From assembly GCA_943735955.1 (NCBI GenBank), contig OX030957.1:10653100-10717099 (forward strand): a stretch of 64,000 bases of DNA. Direction: 5' to 3'. A model generated the notes under the pieces. The model ran no database searches and had not been told where the DNA came from. It saw only the letters and a program-made list of their open reading frames with translations. The position numbers and the translations under genes are program-made. The first letter of the stretch is position 1; each line of letters starts with the position of its first letter. Of the stretch, positions 1 through 11,949 are shown piece after piece. The stretch comes from Piscicola geometra. Its lineage: Eukaryota; Annelida; Clitellata; Hirudinida; Piscicolidae.

Positions 1-59
1 GGTCTCACAATTGTAAAAAAAATCGAGTTTTTTTGTGTGACATAATCAGACTTAGAATC

Positions 60-115
60 ATGGGCGGCGATCCTGGGAGGGGTCCGGACCTTCTCCACTT
101 TTTGGTAGTGATAGG
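60..115 (-). repeat. Copy of short dispersed repeat family R1
   Basis: Read on the minus strand, this segment ends in an AAAAAGTGG motif followed by GGACCC and AGGATCGCC. The same ending recurs near 2,010-2,150 (-), 52,500-52,950 (+, several copies) and 53,840-53,905 (+). It looks like the terminal part of an unclassified interspersed element. It lies just beyond the 3' side of the LINE at 170-1,725. Confidence 0.5.
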
Positions 116-169
116 GTTAATAACTAATAAATTAATAAATAAAATTAGAAAGAAAAGAAATTGATGAAT

Positions 170-1725
170 GGAAGAAATGAGCAATAAATTTGTGGGTTAT
201 TGTGATCTGCCAAACAAGTACGTTTTCAGGGAACGGCTGAATGTCGCGGTCGAGCTCGGGGATTTGAGTCTATTGGGAAGACTATTCCAAAGAGTCGGCG
301 CTGCAACAAAAAAGCTTCTTGCACCTGCATACTTGAATTTGTAGCTCTGCAACTACATCTCTTGATCTGGCAGACCTGAGTCTTTCCCTCTGGGGAAGAC
401 TTGCTCTCATGACAATGCTACTCGACAAATGATCTGGACACTCATTGGACATTACTTGTGCATTAACAAGATGTTTTTGTATTCAATTCTGTTTTCAACA
501 CGAAGCCAGTGGATCTCCTTGAGAACAGGGCTGATGTGATCATACTTACTAGCATCTGTTATAAACCTAGCTGTGGTGTTGATTATAGACTGAGTTTTCT
601 GCAGCTGCGTCATTGGCAAAGCAGTAAGAATGATATTGCTATAGTCAATTCGACTGAGAACCAAAGCAGAAGTCAAATTTCTAAGTGAATCCTTGGTCAA
701 TAACCATCTTATGGATCGTATTTGGCGTAAAGAAGCAAAGCAGGTTTGAGTCATCTTGTTGATGTGTGTCGTTATGGTGAGGTCTTTGTCGAGATAAACT
801 CCTAGGTTTCTGACACTTTCAGAAGGCATTATCTCATTCTGACAAATGCGAACTAGAGCTTTGGGAGTGTGAACAGAGTTTAGACGGGATGAGAGCCAGA
901 TAACTTCAGTTTTGCTGGAGTTAAGTTTCATTTGATTGCCACCCATCCAAGCAGCAATTTCATCAATGCATGATGACACCCTTTCTTGCAGGTCTGTCTG
1001 ATGACCTTTAATGCGATGACCGTAAATCTGGGTGTCATCAGCATACTGATGAGAAGCAAGCTCATGTCTAGCTGCTATTCTTTCCAAATCTCCAGTGTAA
1101 AACGAGAACAGTAAAAGACCAAGGACTGAACCTTGGGGAACTCCTACAGCGGAAACATACGTGTTCGATTTTGTCCCACTACAGCGGAGGTCGAAACATT
1201 TGTCACTTAAGTAGTCTTTAAACCATTCTAACGCAGAGTCAGAGAGCACATAAGAGGTTTGCAGTCTTCGGAGCAGTGTTGCATGATCTACCAGATCAAA
1301 AGCTGCCGATAGATCAAGCAAAACTAACAATGTAAGCTTACCGTCATCTGCTGCCCTAACGATGTCTGAAAAGACTTTGGTAATAGCAGTTTCTCTCAAA
1401 TGATGACGACGGTAAGCTGACTGCAAAGGAGGAAAAAGATGAGATTCTGTGAGGTAGTTGACTACTTTGCGAAGAACTAATCTTTCCATGGGGTTGGACA
1501 ACACCCTCAAGTTTGAAATAGGTCTGTAGGACGAAGTTTCAGTGAGTTTAAGACTCGGCTTTTTAAGTAGTGTCATGATGTAAGCAAACTTGAGAGACTT
1601 TGGAACTCTGCCTGCCGAAAAAGACCTGTTGAATAAGCTCAAGTTGAATAAGGAGCAATTATTCCAGATATCTCTTTCAACAGCCATATAGGAACCGGAT
1701 CATTCGAGCACTGCTTATTTGGAAG
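170..1725 (-). mobile_element. 5'-truncated LINE (family A), reverse transcriptase part
   Basis: An open frame at 452-1687 encodes about 411 residues of a non-LTR retrotransposon reverse transcriptase. It shows [33 protein letters not shown] and the catalytic QYADDTQIY box, then the downstream [10 protein letters not shown] and VLSRIDYSN blocks. The endonuclease is missing, so this copy is 5'-truncated near 1,725. The 3' part from about 450 down to 170 matches the end of the family A copy at 23,165-26,165 (same CTGAATGTCGCGG segment). The family looks CR1/L2/jockey-like; I cannot assign the clade exactly. One or more lesions near the 3' end make activity unlikely. Confidence 0.88.
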
Positions 1726-2004
1726 CCCGTGGATAGCCCTAAATTACAGTTATAAAACTATAAAAGTTAATAGATACTATAAATTTTATTATTCAAGTTG
1801 CTAGATGCTATAAATTGTATCACTCAAGTGCGGATAGGCGAAGATAAGTGTAGATTTTATTTATATTTCAATTTCAAAATTAAAAGTTTTTGAAACATAA
1901 TTAAAAAGTTTTATTTATGATATTAAATATCTGAAAATTAATTGGAAAAATGAAAATGATAATCACGGAACATAGCCAAATCGCTATATATCGAGAATAT
2001 GCAC

Positions 2005-2160
2005 GGTACCATGAGTGGCGATCTTGGGAGAGTCTTGGGATACGGCCCCCCCATTTTTTTATTAGTGAGATTAATGTGGACCCACCACTTTTTAAACCCA
2101 AAAAAATGGTTAAACTCTTGTTTTGATACGAGCATAATCGTCAACCATGGCATAAAACAG
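2005..2160 (-). repeat. Dispersed repeat R1 copy
   Basis: On the minus strand this contains GCCATGGTTGACGATTATGC, then AAAAAGTGG, and ends with AGACTCTCCCAAGATCGCC. The same order of motifs is seen at 52,598-52,710 and 52,838-52,950 on the plus strand. No coding capacity is visible. It is an unclassified interspersed element. Confidence 0.6.
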
Positions 2161-2176
2161 AATGTTTATATAGTAA

Positions 2177-2245
2177 TAAGGGGAGGTTGCTTTTGATGAA
2201 CTGGTTTCTAGATGGAACGAGCTTACGTACAGCTATGCGATGTAT
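2177..2245 (+). repeat. Dispersed repeat R2 copy
   Basis: A roughly 70-bp segment containing GATGGAACGAGCTTA and CAGCTATGCGAT recurs at 11,715-11,783 (+) and, inverted, at 48,093-48,157. It is probably the end of a longer unclassified transposable element. Confidence 0.55.
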
Positions 2246-2639
2246 AAAATGAATGTTTTTAAATTTTCTGTTCATGCATCCGTCTTCTAAGCACATTTGT
2301 ACGTTAGTTTCGTTTCTGAAAGTTGCCTTTTCAATTATAATAATTGAAAAACTGATTTTTAGAAGAATAGTTAAAAAGTTGAGAGATAATGTTTTTTTAG
2401 TTTTTTTCTCACATCCGAAGAATTATAATTTTTATTTTTTTTTATTAATTAGATGATGCACTACCGTTTTTTTACGAGCAAGTAGTATAATTAATAATTT
2501 AGTGATTAGCCTGTTGTAACCATGATGTGTAGTATAAAACTTAGTTACCTAAGATGAAACATGAATAGTTGCTTAAGAATGAATGTAGGAAGAGATTATA
2601 GACATTGATGAATCTGTCTCTGGCAATCGTCCATCTCAG

Positions 2640-2830
2640 GGGATGATAAATCTATATAGACTATATACAATATAATCGACTATTTACGTTTATATTCTAA
2701 ATAGTCTATTGAAAATGAATACAAACCAATAATTTATTATTTATTTTTTCAAAAACTGTTAGTGTTTATTAGCTTTGACACAAGTATTTACAGCTAAATA
2801 TCACAATTATAGATGTAAACTTTTTACGTG
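2640..2830 (+). repeat. Dispersed repeat R3 copy
   Basis: This segment contains AAATCTATATAGAC, AATAGTCTATTGAAAAT, ACCAATAATTTA and TTAGCTTTGACACAAGTAT. The same motifs occur in the same order on the minus strand at 47,385-47,590. There is no open frame. It is an unclassified interspersed repeat. Confidence 0.6.
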
Positions 2831-3535
2831 CGGATCAGTCTGATCCCAATGCATGTATCGAACTGCAAAAACTCTTTTGGGCCACAAGCCTTCAGCCCGA
2901 GTAGCAATATGCCCGATTATACTCTGACTCTGCCAGTTACTTCATAAGATGCAGAAGGAGCATTTTATGAACTTCGGCTTATTAAATATCACCTTAGGAC
3001 GACTGTATCTGCTTGTTATTTGCAAAAGTTTATTTGAGAATATCTGCTTTCGTATCATTAATAAACTATCTTAAATTCTTTATAAATTGATATTGGTAGT
3101 TTTGATTTAGTCCATATACCGCTGCTACACGAAAAAAAATTGACATGAATTTTACATTTAGACTTGCATTATATGGTTATAATAATAACTCAAACAAAAT
3201 TTAAAACAATGATTTTATAAGATTCAATGGGGCGAAATGTTGCAAAAGCGCAACGTGAGCGGCAAGTTTGATATAATTCTATGCAGTAAGAAATCATAAA
3301 TAAATGGATTCGAACCACGTTTATTCAAACAGAAATAAATGTCAATCGAAAATAGTTTGATAAAATTTTTACTTAGAATTATTTTATTAGTTATAATATA
3401 AATTATTCTTATTTTAATTACAACATTTAATTTTTTTTACAAAGCATTTGTTGCTGGTTGCGCCCCTGGTTGTAATGCTACGCTAAGAACTATCCAGAAA
3501 CAGTTGACTGACTTTCTCAATGATCAATAATTAGC
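2831..3535. other. Intergenic AT-rich stretch, nothing recognised
   Basis: No supported coding exon, RNA gene or strong tandem repeat was seen here. The sequence is AT-rich and lies between repeat R3 and the LINE B fragment. Confidence 0.5.
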
Positions 3536-3539
3536 AAAA

Positions 3540-4270
3540 GAGTTATTAATGGAAAGGATGAAATAATGGTTTTGAGTGGATGATCTTAAATTACTTCTAT
3601 GAGGGTTAGATAATAATGATTTGAGGTATATTGGGGATACTGGGGAGTTTTTTAATTTAAACATAAAAACACAGGTTTTAAATGGAATCATAAATTTGAT
3701 GGGGAGCCAATGTAATTAGATGAGAGAGGGTGTAATGTGGTGATAAATAGGAGTACGGCTAACGACTCTAGCTGCATAATTAAATACTTTATTTAATGGT
3801 TTCAAAGTACTTCCAGGTAAATTATAATAGAGTGAATTACAATAGTCAATTCGGGATTAAAAAGAAGTTCTGAGACTAACATCTTTAAAGAAGGGTCATC
3901 TAAGTAAGGTAATAATTGTCTGATACGTCTCAGATGAAAATAGCAAGATTTAGTAGAATTTTTTTTTATAAGGTTAATTTTGAGTCAAAAATAAATCCTA
4001 AGCTACGAAGATGATTAGATGGAACAATAGTATGAGTGGAGAAATTACATGTACCATTAATTAGTTTACCATTTTTATCAAAAAAATACAAGTTCAAATT
4101 TTAGTGGGTTCAAAACATTGAGCTAGACCAGTTTTCAATAGATAATAGACATGAAGATATAGATGACGTAAAAGTATTATAGGATGATATATCGAAGCTG
4201 ACATATAACTGCGAATCGTCAGCATGGGAGTTGAGAGAAAGAGAGGTTATGATAGAAGATAGTTCAGAAG
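3540..4270 (-). mobile_element. Degenerate LINE (family B) fragment
   Basis: This minus-strand segment is a decayed copy of the reverse transcriptase region of the LINE at 14,574-16,902. It shares the phrase HADDSQLYVSFD (read from 4,260 downward; the intact copy has YADDSQLY) and the downstream blocks encoding the [22 protein letters not shown] and LHWLP-like segments. It carries frameshifts and deletions, and neither end is defined. It lies upstream of the caspase gene. Confidence 0.75.
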
Positions 4271-4309
4271 GTTGCTTCTGTTTTTTCTCGATTATCTTAA
4301 TACTCAATA

Positions 4310-4560
4310 CTTTAAAAAGAGTTAATATTTTAAAAATAGTTACAATTTTAAAAATAGTTACAATTTTAAAAATATTTGATACTTTTGAAATTGTTAATAT
4401 TTTTCAAAATAATAATTATTTTAAAAAATAGTTATTAATTTTAAAAAATAGTTATTATTTAAAAAAATAGTTATTATTTTAAAAAATAGTTATTATTTTA
4501 AAAAATAGTTATTATTTTAAAAAATAGTTATTATTTTAAAAATAGTTTTCAAAAAGTTTT
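4310..4560. repeat. AT-rich tandem repeat (about 19-bp unit)
   Basis: Units close to AGTTATTATTTTAAAAAAT are repeated about ten times, with degenerate AAAATAGTTACAATTTT units at the left edge. The array lies about 100 bp upstream of the first caspase exon and could fall in its promoter region. Confidence 0.8.
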
Positions 4561-4665
4561 TTTAAATATTTAACCAGAGTTTTATATTTTTCAATCGATT
4601 ACCTTTATATTTTCTTTGCTTCTCAAACTATTGTTTTTTTATTCGAAGATAATATCTGGTGAAAT

Positions 4666-7600
4666 ATGGATTCTTCTGTTGATGATGTGGATTTCAAGTT
4701 TACCAAGTAAGAATTTTAGTTGAAAAATATAATTTTAGATTATGTTCATTAAAACTAATCAAATTTTATTGATGCACTGGATTTAGTGATTATCCTTCTG
4801 AAATATATGTTCCAATTTATTGCCTTGCTTGCTTTAACTTTAATTATTGAGCTAAATAATGTATTCTATAAAACCAGGATTTTAAAAACTCAAAGCGTCT
4901 GCTATGAAAATTATGAGGATTATTAATAATCTTTATCTTTTATTCAGTTGCGTCAGTTGCAGAGGAGAAGGAAAAATGGAAATGGACTTGTCTGACTGCT
5001 ATAAAATGGATCACCCAAAGAGAGGCTTGTGCATCATCATCAACAATCGATTGTTTGATGATAAAACTGGCATGTCAGAGAGAAATGGAACAGATGTTGA
5101 TGCAGAGGCCCTCAAGACTCTCTTCTCTAACGAATTAAGTTTTGAAGTTTGGCTTCGTTCTAACCAAACTATTAAGGAAATGCTTCAAATAGTTACAGAA
5201 GGTTTCATTTTTGTATTTTTTATCTTTTAGAGATATCTATTAATCTAATTTAATTTATCAAAATGAGTTTTTTGATAAAGGAGAATTGAATTTATGGTAA
5301 AAAATAACAATAGTTCATACTGTATTGACATTCAATTTCAGCTGCAGAGAGAGACCACTCGAAAAGTGACTGTTTGGTTTTTGTTGTTCTGAGTCATGGA
5401 GAGAACGACATTTTGTATGGACGTGACAGCACCATCAAAATAGACGACCTCCTTGCCCCCTTGAAGAAGTCACCCACCCTTGTGGGAAAGCCTAAGCTGA
5501 TCATGATTCAGGTATCCATTAAACCTTTACTAAAAAATGTAATTTTATATAAGCTCTGATAACTGGAATTTTTAATTACCTTCTTTATAACAATGGACAT
5601 TCTTCTATGAGTAAATGAAAAATTTAATGATATATTTTTTTATTTTCTATAAATTTAAGCGATATTTTTAAAGCACTTAAATACCCAGTATTGCCTACTA
5701 GGAGTTTCTATAGTGTAGCTCAAAAGGATGGGACCATGTATAGGGATGGCAGTTTTTAAGTTTAAAATGTCAAAATTGAAATATTTACAATTTATACGAG
5801 TTATAGAGATGTAAAAAATGAATATGTTTTCAAAAATAATTTTTGTAAATAATTTTTAATCATCAGTTTATATAAAAAGAGGTTTTTAGAAGGGTCGAAA
5901 TGATAGGGACGATGCACATTTTAATGGTTTATTGATGCCGTAAAAGTTTATATGCAATATTAGTACTTTATGCTTTTACGATGACTTGATATTACCCTAA
6001 TACGTATTTCTTTCATGATTTACTATATTTTTCAGATATTTAATTTCTATTTTGTTCCATACATGTAAAATTCCCCTTTTTAACTCCACCAAACTTGAAA
6101 AATGTTTTTCATTGACATAAAAGTATGTACAATGTATTTCCATAGGTTCTTAATTGGGTTTAAATCAAAAGATCTTTGCTGGTCATGGTGATAATCTAAT
6201 ATTTTCCTTCAAAAAGTAACGTCCTGACACTTGGGAAACACGAATAGAGGCATTTTCCTGTTATTATACAAAATCTATTCCATGAAATCGACTTGCAAAG
6301 GGTTTCAAATACTCTTCTATTATAGTACTTTATTATTCAGAGCAGATACGTCTATTTCGAAATTCAATTTAACTCTTAACCATCAATGAAACGGCTGCAA
6401 AAGCATTACTGACCCACCACTAGTTTGACGCATCAAAAATGAATCTTGCTTTTTCTGGTGTCATGCCGATAATACTGGTCATTGTCAAGACCATCTAAGT
6501 TCAATTATTTCTATCATGACAAATTCCAAAATTACATTCATCTCCAAAATCCACATGATATTTTGCCCATTGTAATCTTGCACTGGCCTGGATTTCTTTT
6601 CATAGCAACTTTGCTGTCTTTTTGAATATTCAGAAACTTCGCTATTTTCTCAATCATTTTTTTATCTTTGACACATTGCAGTCTAATAGGAGGTCATTTT
6701 TTGTCGCTTTGGCACTGGTTTTTCCTTATGAACCTCCGTGACCAATTTTGAGAGTTCTCTTTTGCTCGATTGTTTTGGTCTTCAAAGCTTTTTATTTTAT
6801 AAATATTTTGAAAAGTTAAACAAGGAATTTTTGCTGCATTTTACTGTGTCAGCAATTTTAAAAAAAGTATAAATATCAGATTTTATTTTTAAAATGTACA
6901 AATTGTTTATTGTTGTTAATTTTATACCTTTTTAGAGTGTTTAAGTACTTAAAATTGCAAAAAATATTTGTGTATGTTGTCAATGTGTGGTCTGGTATAA
7001 TTGGTATGTAGAGTCTTATATGTGTATTTTGTCAATGTGTGGTCTGGTATAATTGGTATGTAGAGTCTTATATGTGTATGTTGTCAATGTGTGGTCTGGT
7101 ATAATTGGTATGTAGAGTCTTATATGTGTATGTTGTCAATGTGTGGTCTGGTATAATTGGTGTGTAGAGTCTTATATGTGTATTTTGTCAATGTGTGGTC
7201 TGGTATAATTGGTGTGTAGAGTCTTATATGTGTATGTTGTCAATGTGTGGTCTGGTATAATTGGTGTGTAGAGTCTTATATGTGTATGTTGTCAATGTGT
7301 GGTCTGGTATAATTGGTGTGTAGAGTCTTATATGTGTATTTTGTCAATGTGTGGTCTGGTATAATTGGTGTGTAGAGTCTTATATGTGTATGTTGTCAAT
7401 GTGTGGTCTGGTATAATTGGTGTGTAGAGTCTTATATGTGTATTTTGTCAATGTGTGGTCTGGTATAATTGGTATGTAGAGTCTTATATGTGTATGTTGT
7501 CAATGTGTGGTCTGGTATAATTGGTGTGTAGAGTCTTATATGTGTATGTTGTCAATGTGTGGTCTGGTATAATTGGTGTGTAGAGTCTTATATGTGTATG

Positions 7601-10600
7601 TTGTCAATGTGTGGTCCGGTATAATTGGTATGTAGAGTCTCATATGTGTATGTTGTCAATGTGTGGTCTGGTATAATTGGTGTGTAGAGTCTTATATGTG
7701 TATGTTGTCAATGTGTGGTCCGGTATAATTGGTATGTAGAGTCTTATATGTGTATGTTGTCAATGTGTGGTCTGGTATAATTGGTATGTAGAGTCTTATA
7801 TGTGTATGTTGTCAATGTGTGGTCTGGTATAATTGGTGTGTAGAGTCTTATATGTGTATGTTGTCAATGTGTGGTCTGGTATAATTGGTATGTAGAGTCT
7901 TATATGTGTATGTTGTCAATGTGTGGTCTGGTATAATTGGTATGTAGAGTCTTATATGTGTATGTTGTCAATGTGTGGTCTGGTATAATTGGTATGTAGA
8001 GTCTTATATGTGTATGTTGTCAATGTGTGGTCTGGTATAATTGGTGTGTTAAGTCTTATATGTGTATGTTGTCAATGTGTGGTCTGGTATAATTGGTATG
8101 TAGAGTCTCATATGTGTATGTTGTCAATGTGTGGTCCGGTATAATTGGTATGTAAAGTCTTATATGTGTATGTTGTCAATGTGTGGTCTGGTATAATTGG
8201 TATGTAGAGTCTTATATGTGTATGTTGTCAATGTGTGGTCTGGTATAATTGGTGTGTTAAGTCTTATATGTGTATGTTGTCAATGTGTGGTCTGGTATAA
8301 TTGGTATGTAGAGTCTCATATGTGTATGTTGTCAATGTGTGGTCTGGTATAATTGGTATGTAGAGTCTCATATGTGTATGTTGTCAATGTGTGGTCCGGT
8401 ATAATTGGTATGTAAAGTCTTATATGTGTATGTTGTCAATGTGTGGTCTGGTATAATTGGTATGTAGAGTCTTATATGTGTATGTTGTCAATGTGTGGTC
8501 CGGTATAATTGGTATGTAAAGTCTTATATGTGTATGTTGTCAATGTGTGGTCTGGTATAATTGGTATGTAGAGTCTTATAGATTTTTTGGAATTACTAGT
8601 ATTGAGTGAGCGGAAAAAAGTATTTCTCTAGTTAATCAAGATAGTCTAATGATAAGTAAAACGTTTAAATTACAATTTTTATGACATACAATAGGATTTC
8701 ATTTTAGGCAATTAAGCGTTCCATCTTGGGAACCCAGTTGCTCAAGATAGAGTTTTTGAGTGTTCATGTTTGAGGTTAATAAACTCATATTTATTTTTTT
8801 TTCGATTTTATATTTTAAAATTGATATTGTTAGACAAAGAATCAATATAATGCCTGGATAAATTTTTCCATCTTGTCCAAACTCCCCCTATATTGTTCAC
8901 AAAGCATTTTTGTATACAAAGTTAATTTTTAAAACTAAATTTAACAATTAAAAAAAAAAAAAAATTTCGTAAAAAAAGTTTTTTTTAGCTTAAAAAATAA
9001 AGATAAATTAATTATCAATAAAATAGTCAATAATCAGGATCTTCATCATTAATATGGTCTACTTAACGGGTTATGGAAGGCACGCATGCACGTACTTCTA
9101 GAACTTATAAAAGTGGTATTTAACCGTTTTTGGAAATCCCACTTTCTGAAAACATGCTAATGAAGAGAATTAACCTTTATGATAGCTAATAAGTAGGATA
9201 ACTCAATTTTCTAAATATTGTACTTAAAAGGTTATGGAACTCACTCTTCAAATATAAAAGTTGTGTACCGCAAATTCATTTACTTTGCTACCTGTGCAGG
9301 CGTGCAGAGGTACAAATCTGGACGAAGGTCATGAAGTGGCATTTGACGGGGGTGATGACGTCGTCAGCAAGATTCCTGTCGAGGCTGACTACCTGTACGC
9401 CTACTCCACTGTTCCAGGTTACTATAACTTTTCTTTAAATTGTCTTTGTGATGCCTTACATAAAAATTTATCTTTTCACATATATCATGAACATTTTCTA
9501 AATTTTAATTTTTCTTTTTTTCACTGATTAAAAAAGCTTATTTTCTTAATGGCATACATTTTATATTTGCCGTCATTCAACTGCAAACGTTTTTGTGCTC
9601 GTGCTTCTAATTTTTCTCATATTTCTTCTTATCTTTATTTATTACATTGGTTACCTCTGAAATCTAGAGTGACTTTTAAAATTTGTTTAAAATTCATAAT
9701 GTACTGCTCCAATTTATCTTAAAAATCTGATTAAACAACTCCCTAAATCTGGTCTAAGATCTTCGACCTTTAAGCGTTCTTTTCGTTTTTCACTCTTTTG
9801 CTAAACGTTCTTTTTTTTACTGTGGTCTTTTTTAATGGAATTTTTTACCCTCTTCTCTAACTTCATCTAAGTCACTCAAAGCTCGCGCTAGGCCAACTTT
9901 TTTTAAACCTCTATGTATAATGCGCACTTTTATTTTATTTAACTCACCTTAAATTAGCAGCTAGTCGGCTTCAAAGCAATAAAACCTCCACATAGGAAAT
10001 GTATTCTTCGTTTTATTATTATAAAAAAAATTCTTTTTTTCAAAGTGAGCGTTAAATGTACTTTTAGGCAATGAAGAAACTCCTTTTTTTATATCTCTTT
10101 AATCTAAGGCGACTTTAATGACTTGACGGCATTAAAAATTATGCCATACAATAAAAGTATATTGGCCTATATAGATTGATCGAGTCTGCACGTGAATGAC
10201 CGGATCAAAACACGAGGCTAACTTTGATTGGCTCAACTATTCAAATAAAACTTGTTCCCGTGAGGTCCCTTTAGACAAAAAAACATCTAAAAATGTCACA
10301 ATGGCTGAGCGCTTTTGTTTGTTTCGTAAAGGGCGCAAAAGTTAATGATTGATTGATCTTCGAAATTTTTGCTTAGGCATCAAAAAAAGATTGCAGCGAA
10401 TTTCAGTAAAAACTGTGAACAAATTAGATAAGGAATTTTGATAAATAATGATTACCGTGAATGTATTCGCACAATTATAAATATTTATTTTTCTAAATGT
10501 CCGAAAGTATCTTTTAAAACTATTACAAAAAAGTCTACGTTTATATATAGTGAAGTTCTTTGCTCATAAGTCTTTATATTCTTAGTTAAATTAAATTGGT

Positions 10601-10930
10601 CATATTATTTTAAAATTCAGTTGCGATTGTTGTTGTTCGTGATATTTACTACGCTGAACATTCTAGTTTTCAAAAGGATCCATTCACCACAACCCAGGTT
10701 ATTACTCGTGGCGCAACTCGCAGAAGGGCTCGTGGTTCGTGCAGGCGTTTGTGAATGTTTTCAAGCAGAAGCCTCAGTGCGACATGCTGCATCTGCTGAC
10801 CAGGGTGAATAAGCAAGTGGCCTTCGACTTCCAGTCCAATGCAGCCAGCGTTGCCATGAACCAGAAGAAACAAGTGCCCTACATCGCTTCAACGCTCACC
10901 AAGGACTTTTTTCTTCAGCCTAAGAAATAG
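4666..10930 (+). CDS. Executioner caspase, caspase-3/7-like, five coding exons
   Basis: Cysteine protease of apoptosis that cleaves after aspartate in the cytosol. In-phase exons are 4666-4706, 4948-5201, 5342-5511, 9300-9417 and 10698-10930, giving about 271 residues, close to caspase-3. An alternative acceptor at 4963 would remove five residues. A TGA codon lies two codons before the ATG, fixing the start. Seen: [16 protein letters not shown] near the p20 start, GTDVDAE, the catalytic His in LSHGEND (about residue 117), the catalytic Cys in QACRG (about 157), and the S1-S4 wall in [24 protein letters not shown] between p20 and p10 is a candidate processing site. The N-terminal extension is about 25 residues with no CARD or DED, which marks an effector caspase. 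The 3.8-kb third intron splits QACRG after the Gln. AATAAA lies at 11342. Function is assigned by family; the exons are my reading of splice sites. Confidence 0.93.
6100..6830 (-). mobile_element. Tc1/mariner transposase relic in caspase intron 3
   Basis: Read from about 6,830 downward, broken frames show mariner-like segments: LQWAKYHV, a VIFSDEKKFNLDG-like segment (the Asp region preceding catalytic motif II) and YYRHD. Many stops and frameshifts interrupt it and no clean terminal inverted repeats were found. It is a dead copy inside the 3.8-kb third intron of the caspase gene. Confidence 0.75.
6969..8580 (+). repeat. 52-bp minisatellite, about 31 copies
   Basis: The unit begins TGTGTATGTTGTCAATGTGT and continues GGTCTGGTATAATTGG, then TATGTAGAGTCTTATA. 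The period is exactly 52 bp. Few positions vary (GTATTTTGT for GTATGTTGT, GGTGTG for GGTATG, CCGG for CTGG, TCATA for TTATA), and variants cluster in runs, indicating recent local amplification. It lies in caspase intron 3. Confidence 0.97.
9560..9960 (+). mobile_element. LINE 3' fragment (L2/CR1-like)
   Basis: Broken frames read [15 protein letters not shown] and then a decayed C-terminal segment, typical of the end of L2/CR1-type second open frames. It is in sense orientation inside the fourth intron of the caspase gene. It differs from LINE families A and B elsewhere in the window. Confidence 0.6.
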
Positions 10931-11714
10931 GAGTCGTGTGTGAGATATGTTGACCCTAATGGCTTTCCCTGTGATGGATTTGATCATGGATTATGAAATT
11001 AATGAATTACGAAGAGCTTACGATTGTAGTAGCATGGTCAGTGTTAAATGCTCGTGTGATTGGAGCTGGAGGCTTCTCGAAGATTAATTTGATTGTAGAC
11101 CCGTAGTCAGAAGGGGGCAGGGGGACTTTTCCTTTCCTTACAGAGATTTTTGTCCCCTACTGAAATCATAAATTTGCCTTTTATTTAAATTAATTTATCC
11201 TATTATGATATCTTAGCGCATTTTATGACCATTATTATTTACATGGCTCTTATTACTTTAGCACGCTCAATCTTATGTCGTCATATACATGTATGTATCG
11301 AAATCCTGGTTTGAGTAATGCATAAAAATTCAAAGACATCAAATAAATTTTCACTTTTTAATAAAGGAAAAATAAGGTTGATAGTATAAAAAATAGTTGA
11401 AAACGTCAAAAATAAGTGTAATAGTCGTGACATTTATAATAAAAGGGAAAATAAAGATTTTAAAAAAATATTTGAGAACGTTATAATAATAAAGATAGTA
11501 ATGAAGATAAGGAAGTCGTGGCAATTATTTTTTGGAGGTTGATGATCTGATCCTACTCAAAAAAAGAAAGATTATTTTTTCAATGACATACACAATGGGA
11601 CCGAAGATTATGAAGATCAACAAAATGAAAGTATCTAGAAACAATAGTTTCATTTATTTAAATATATGTTTTATGAATTTTCCAAATAAAACTAAATCTA
11701 TCATAATTAATTAT
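10931..11714. other. Caspase 3' UTR and intergenic sequence
   Basis: After the TAG at 10928-10930 there is about 400 bp of likely 3' UTR with a candidate AATAAA at 11342-11347. The rest is AT-rich with no supported gene. Confidence 0.45.
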
Positions 11715-11783
11715 AGCGGAAGGTTGTTCAAGATGAACCGGTTCCAGAGATGGAACGAGCTTATTTACAGTTATGCGATATAA
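11715..11783 (+). repeat. Dispersed repeat R2 copy
   Basis: Contains GAGATGGAACGAGCTTATTT and CAGTTATGCGATATA. It matches 2,177-2,245 (+) and the inverted copy at 48,093-48,157. Confidence 0.55.
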
Positions 11784-11949
11784 AAATTAACAAATTGTTT
11801 ATTTCATATCTATGCAAACGTCTTGGGAATTTTGGAAAAGGTACTCGGAAGCATAGACAGAGCAATATAAAAGCAGCTGATGGCACTGTTTATTTATTTC
11901 TTGAATAAGCTGATGTTTGGTTTCTAACAATAACAAAGAGCGGCCATCT

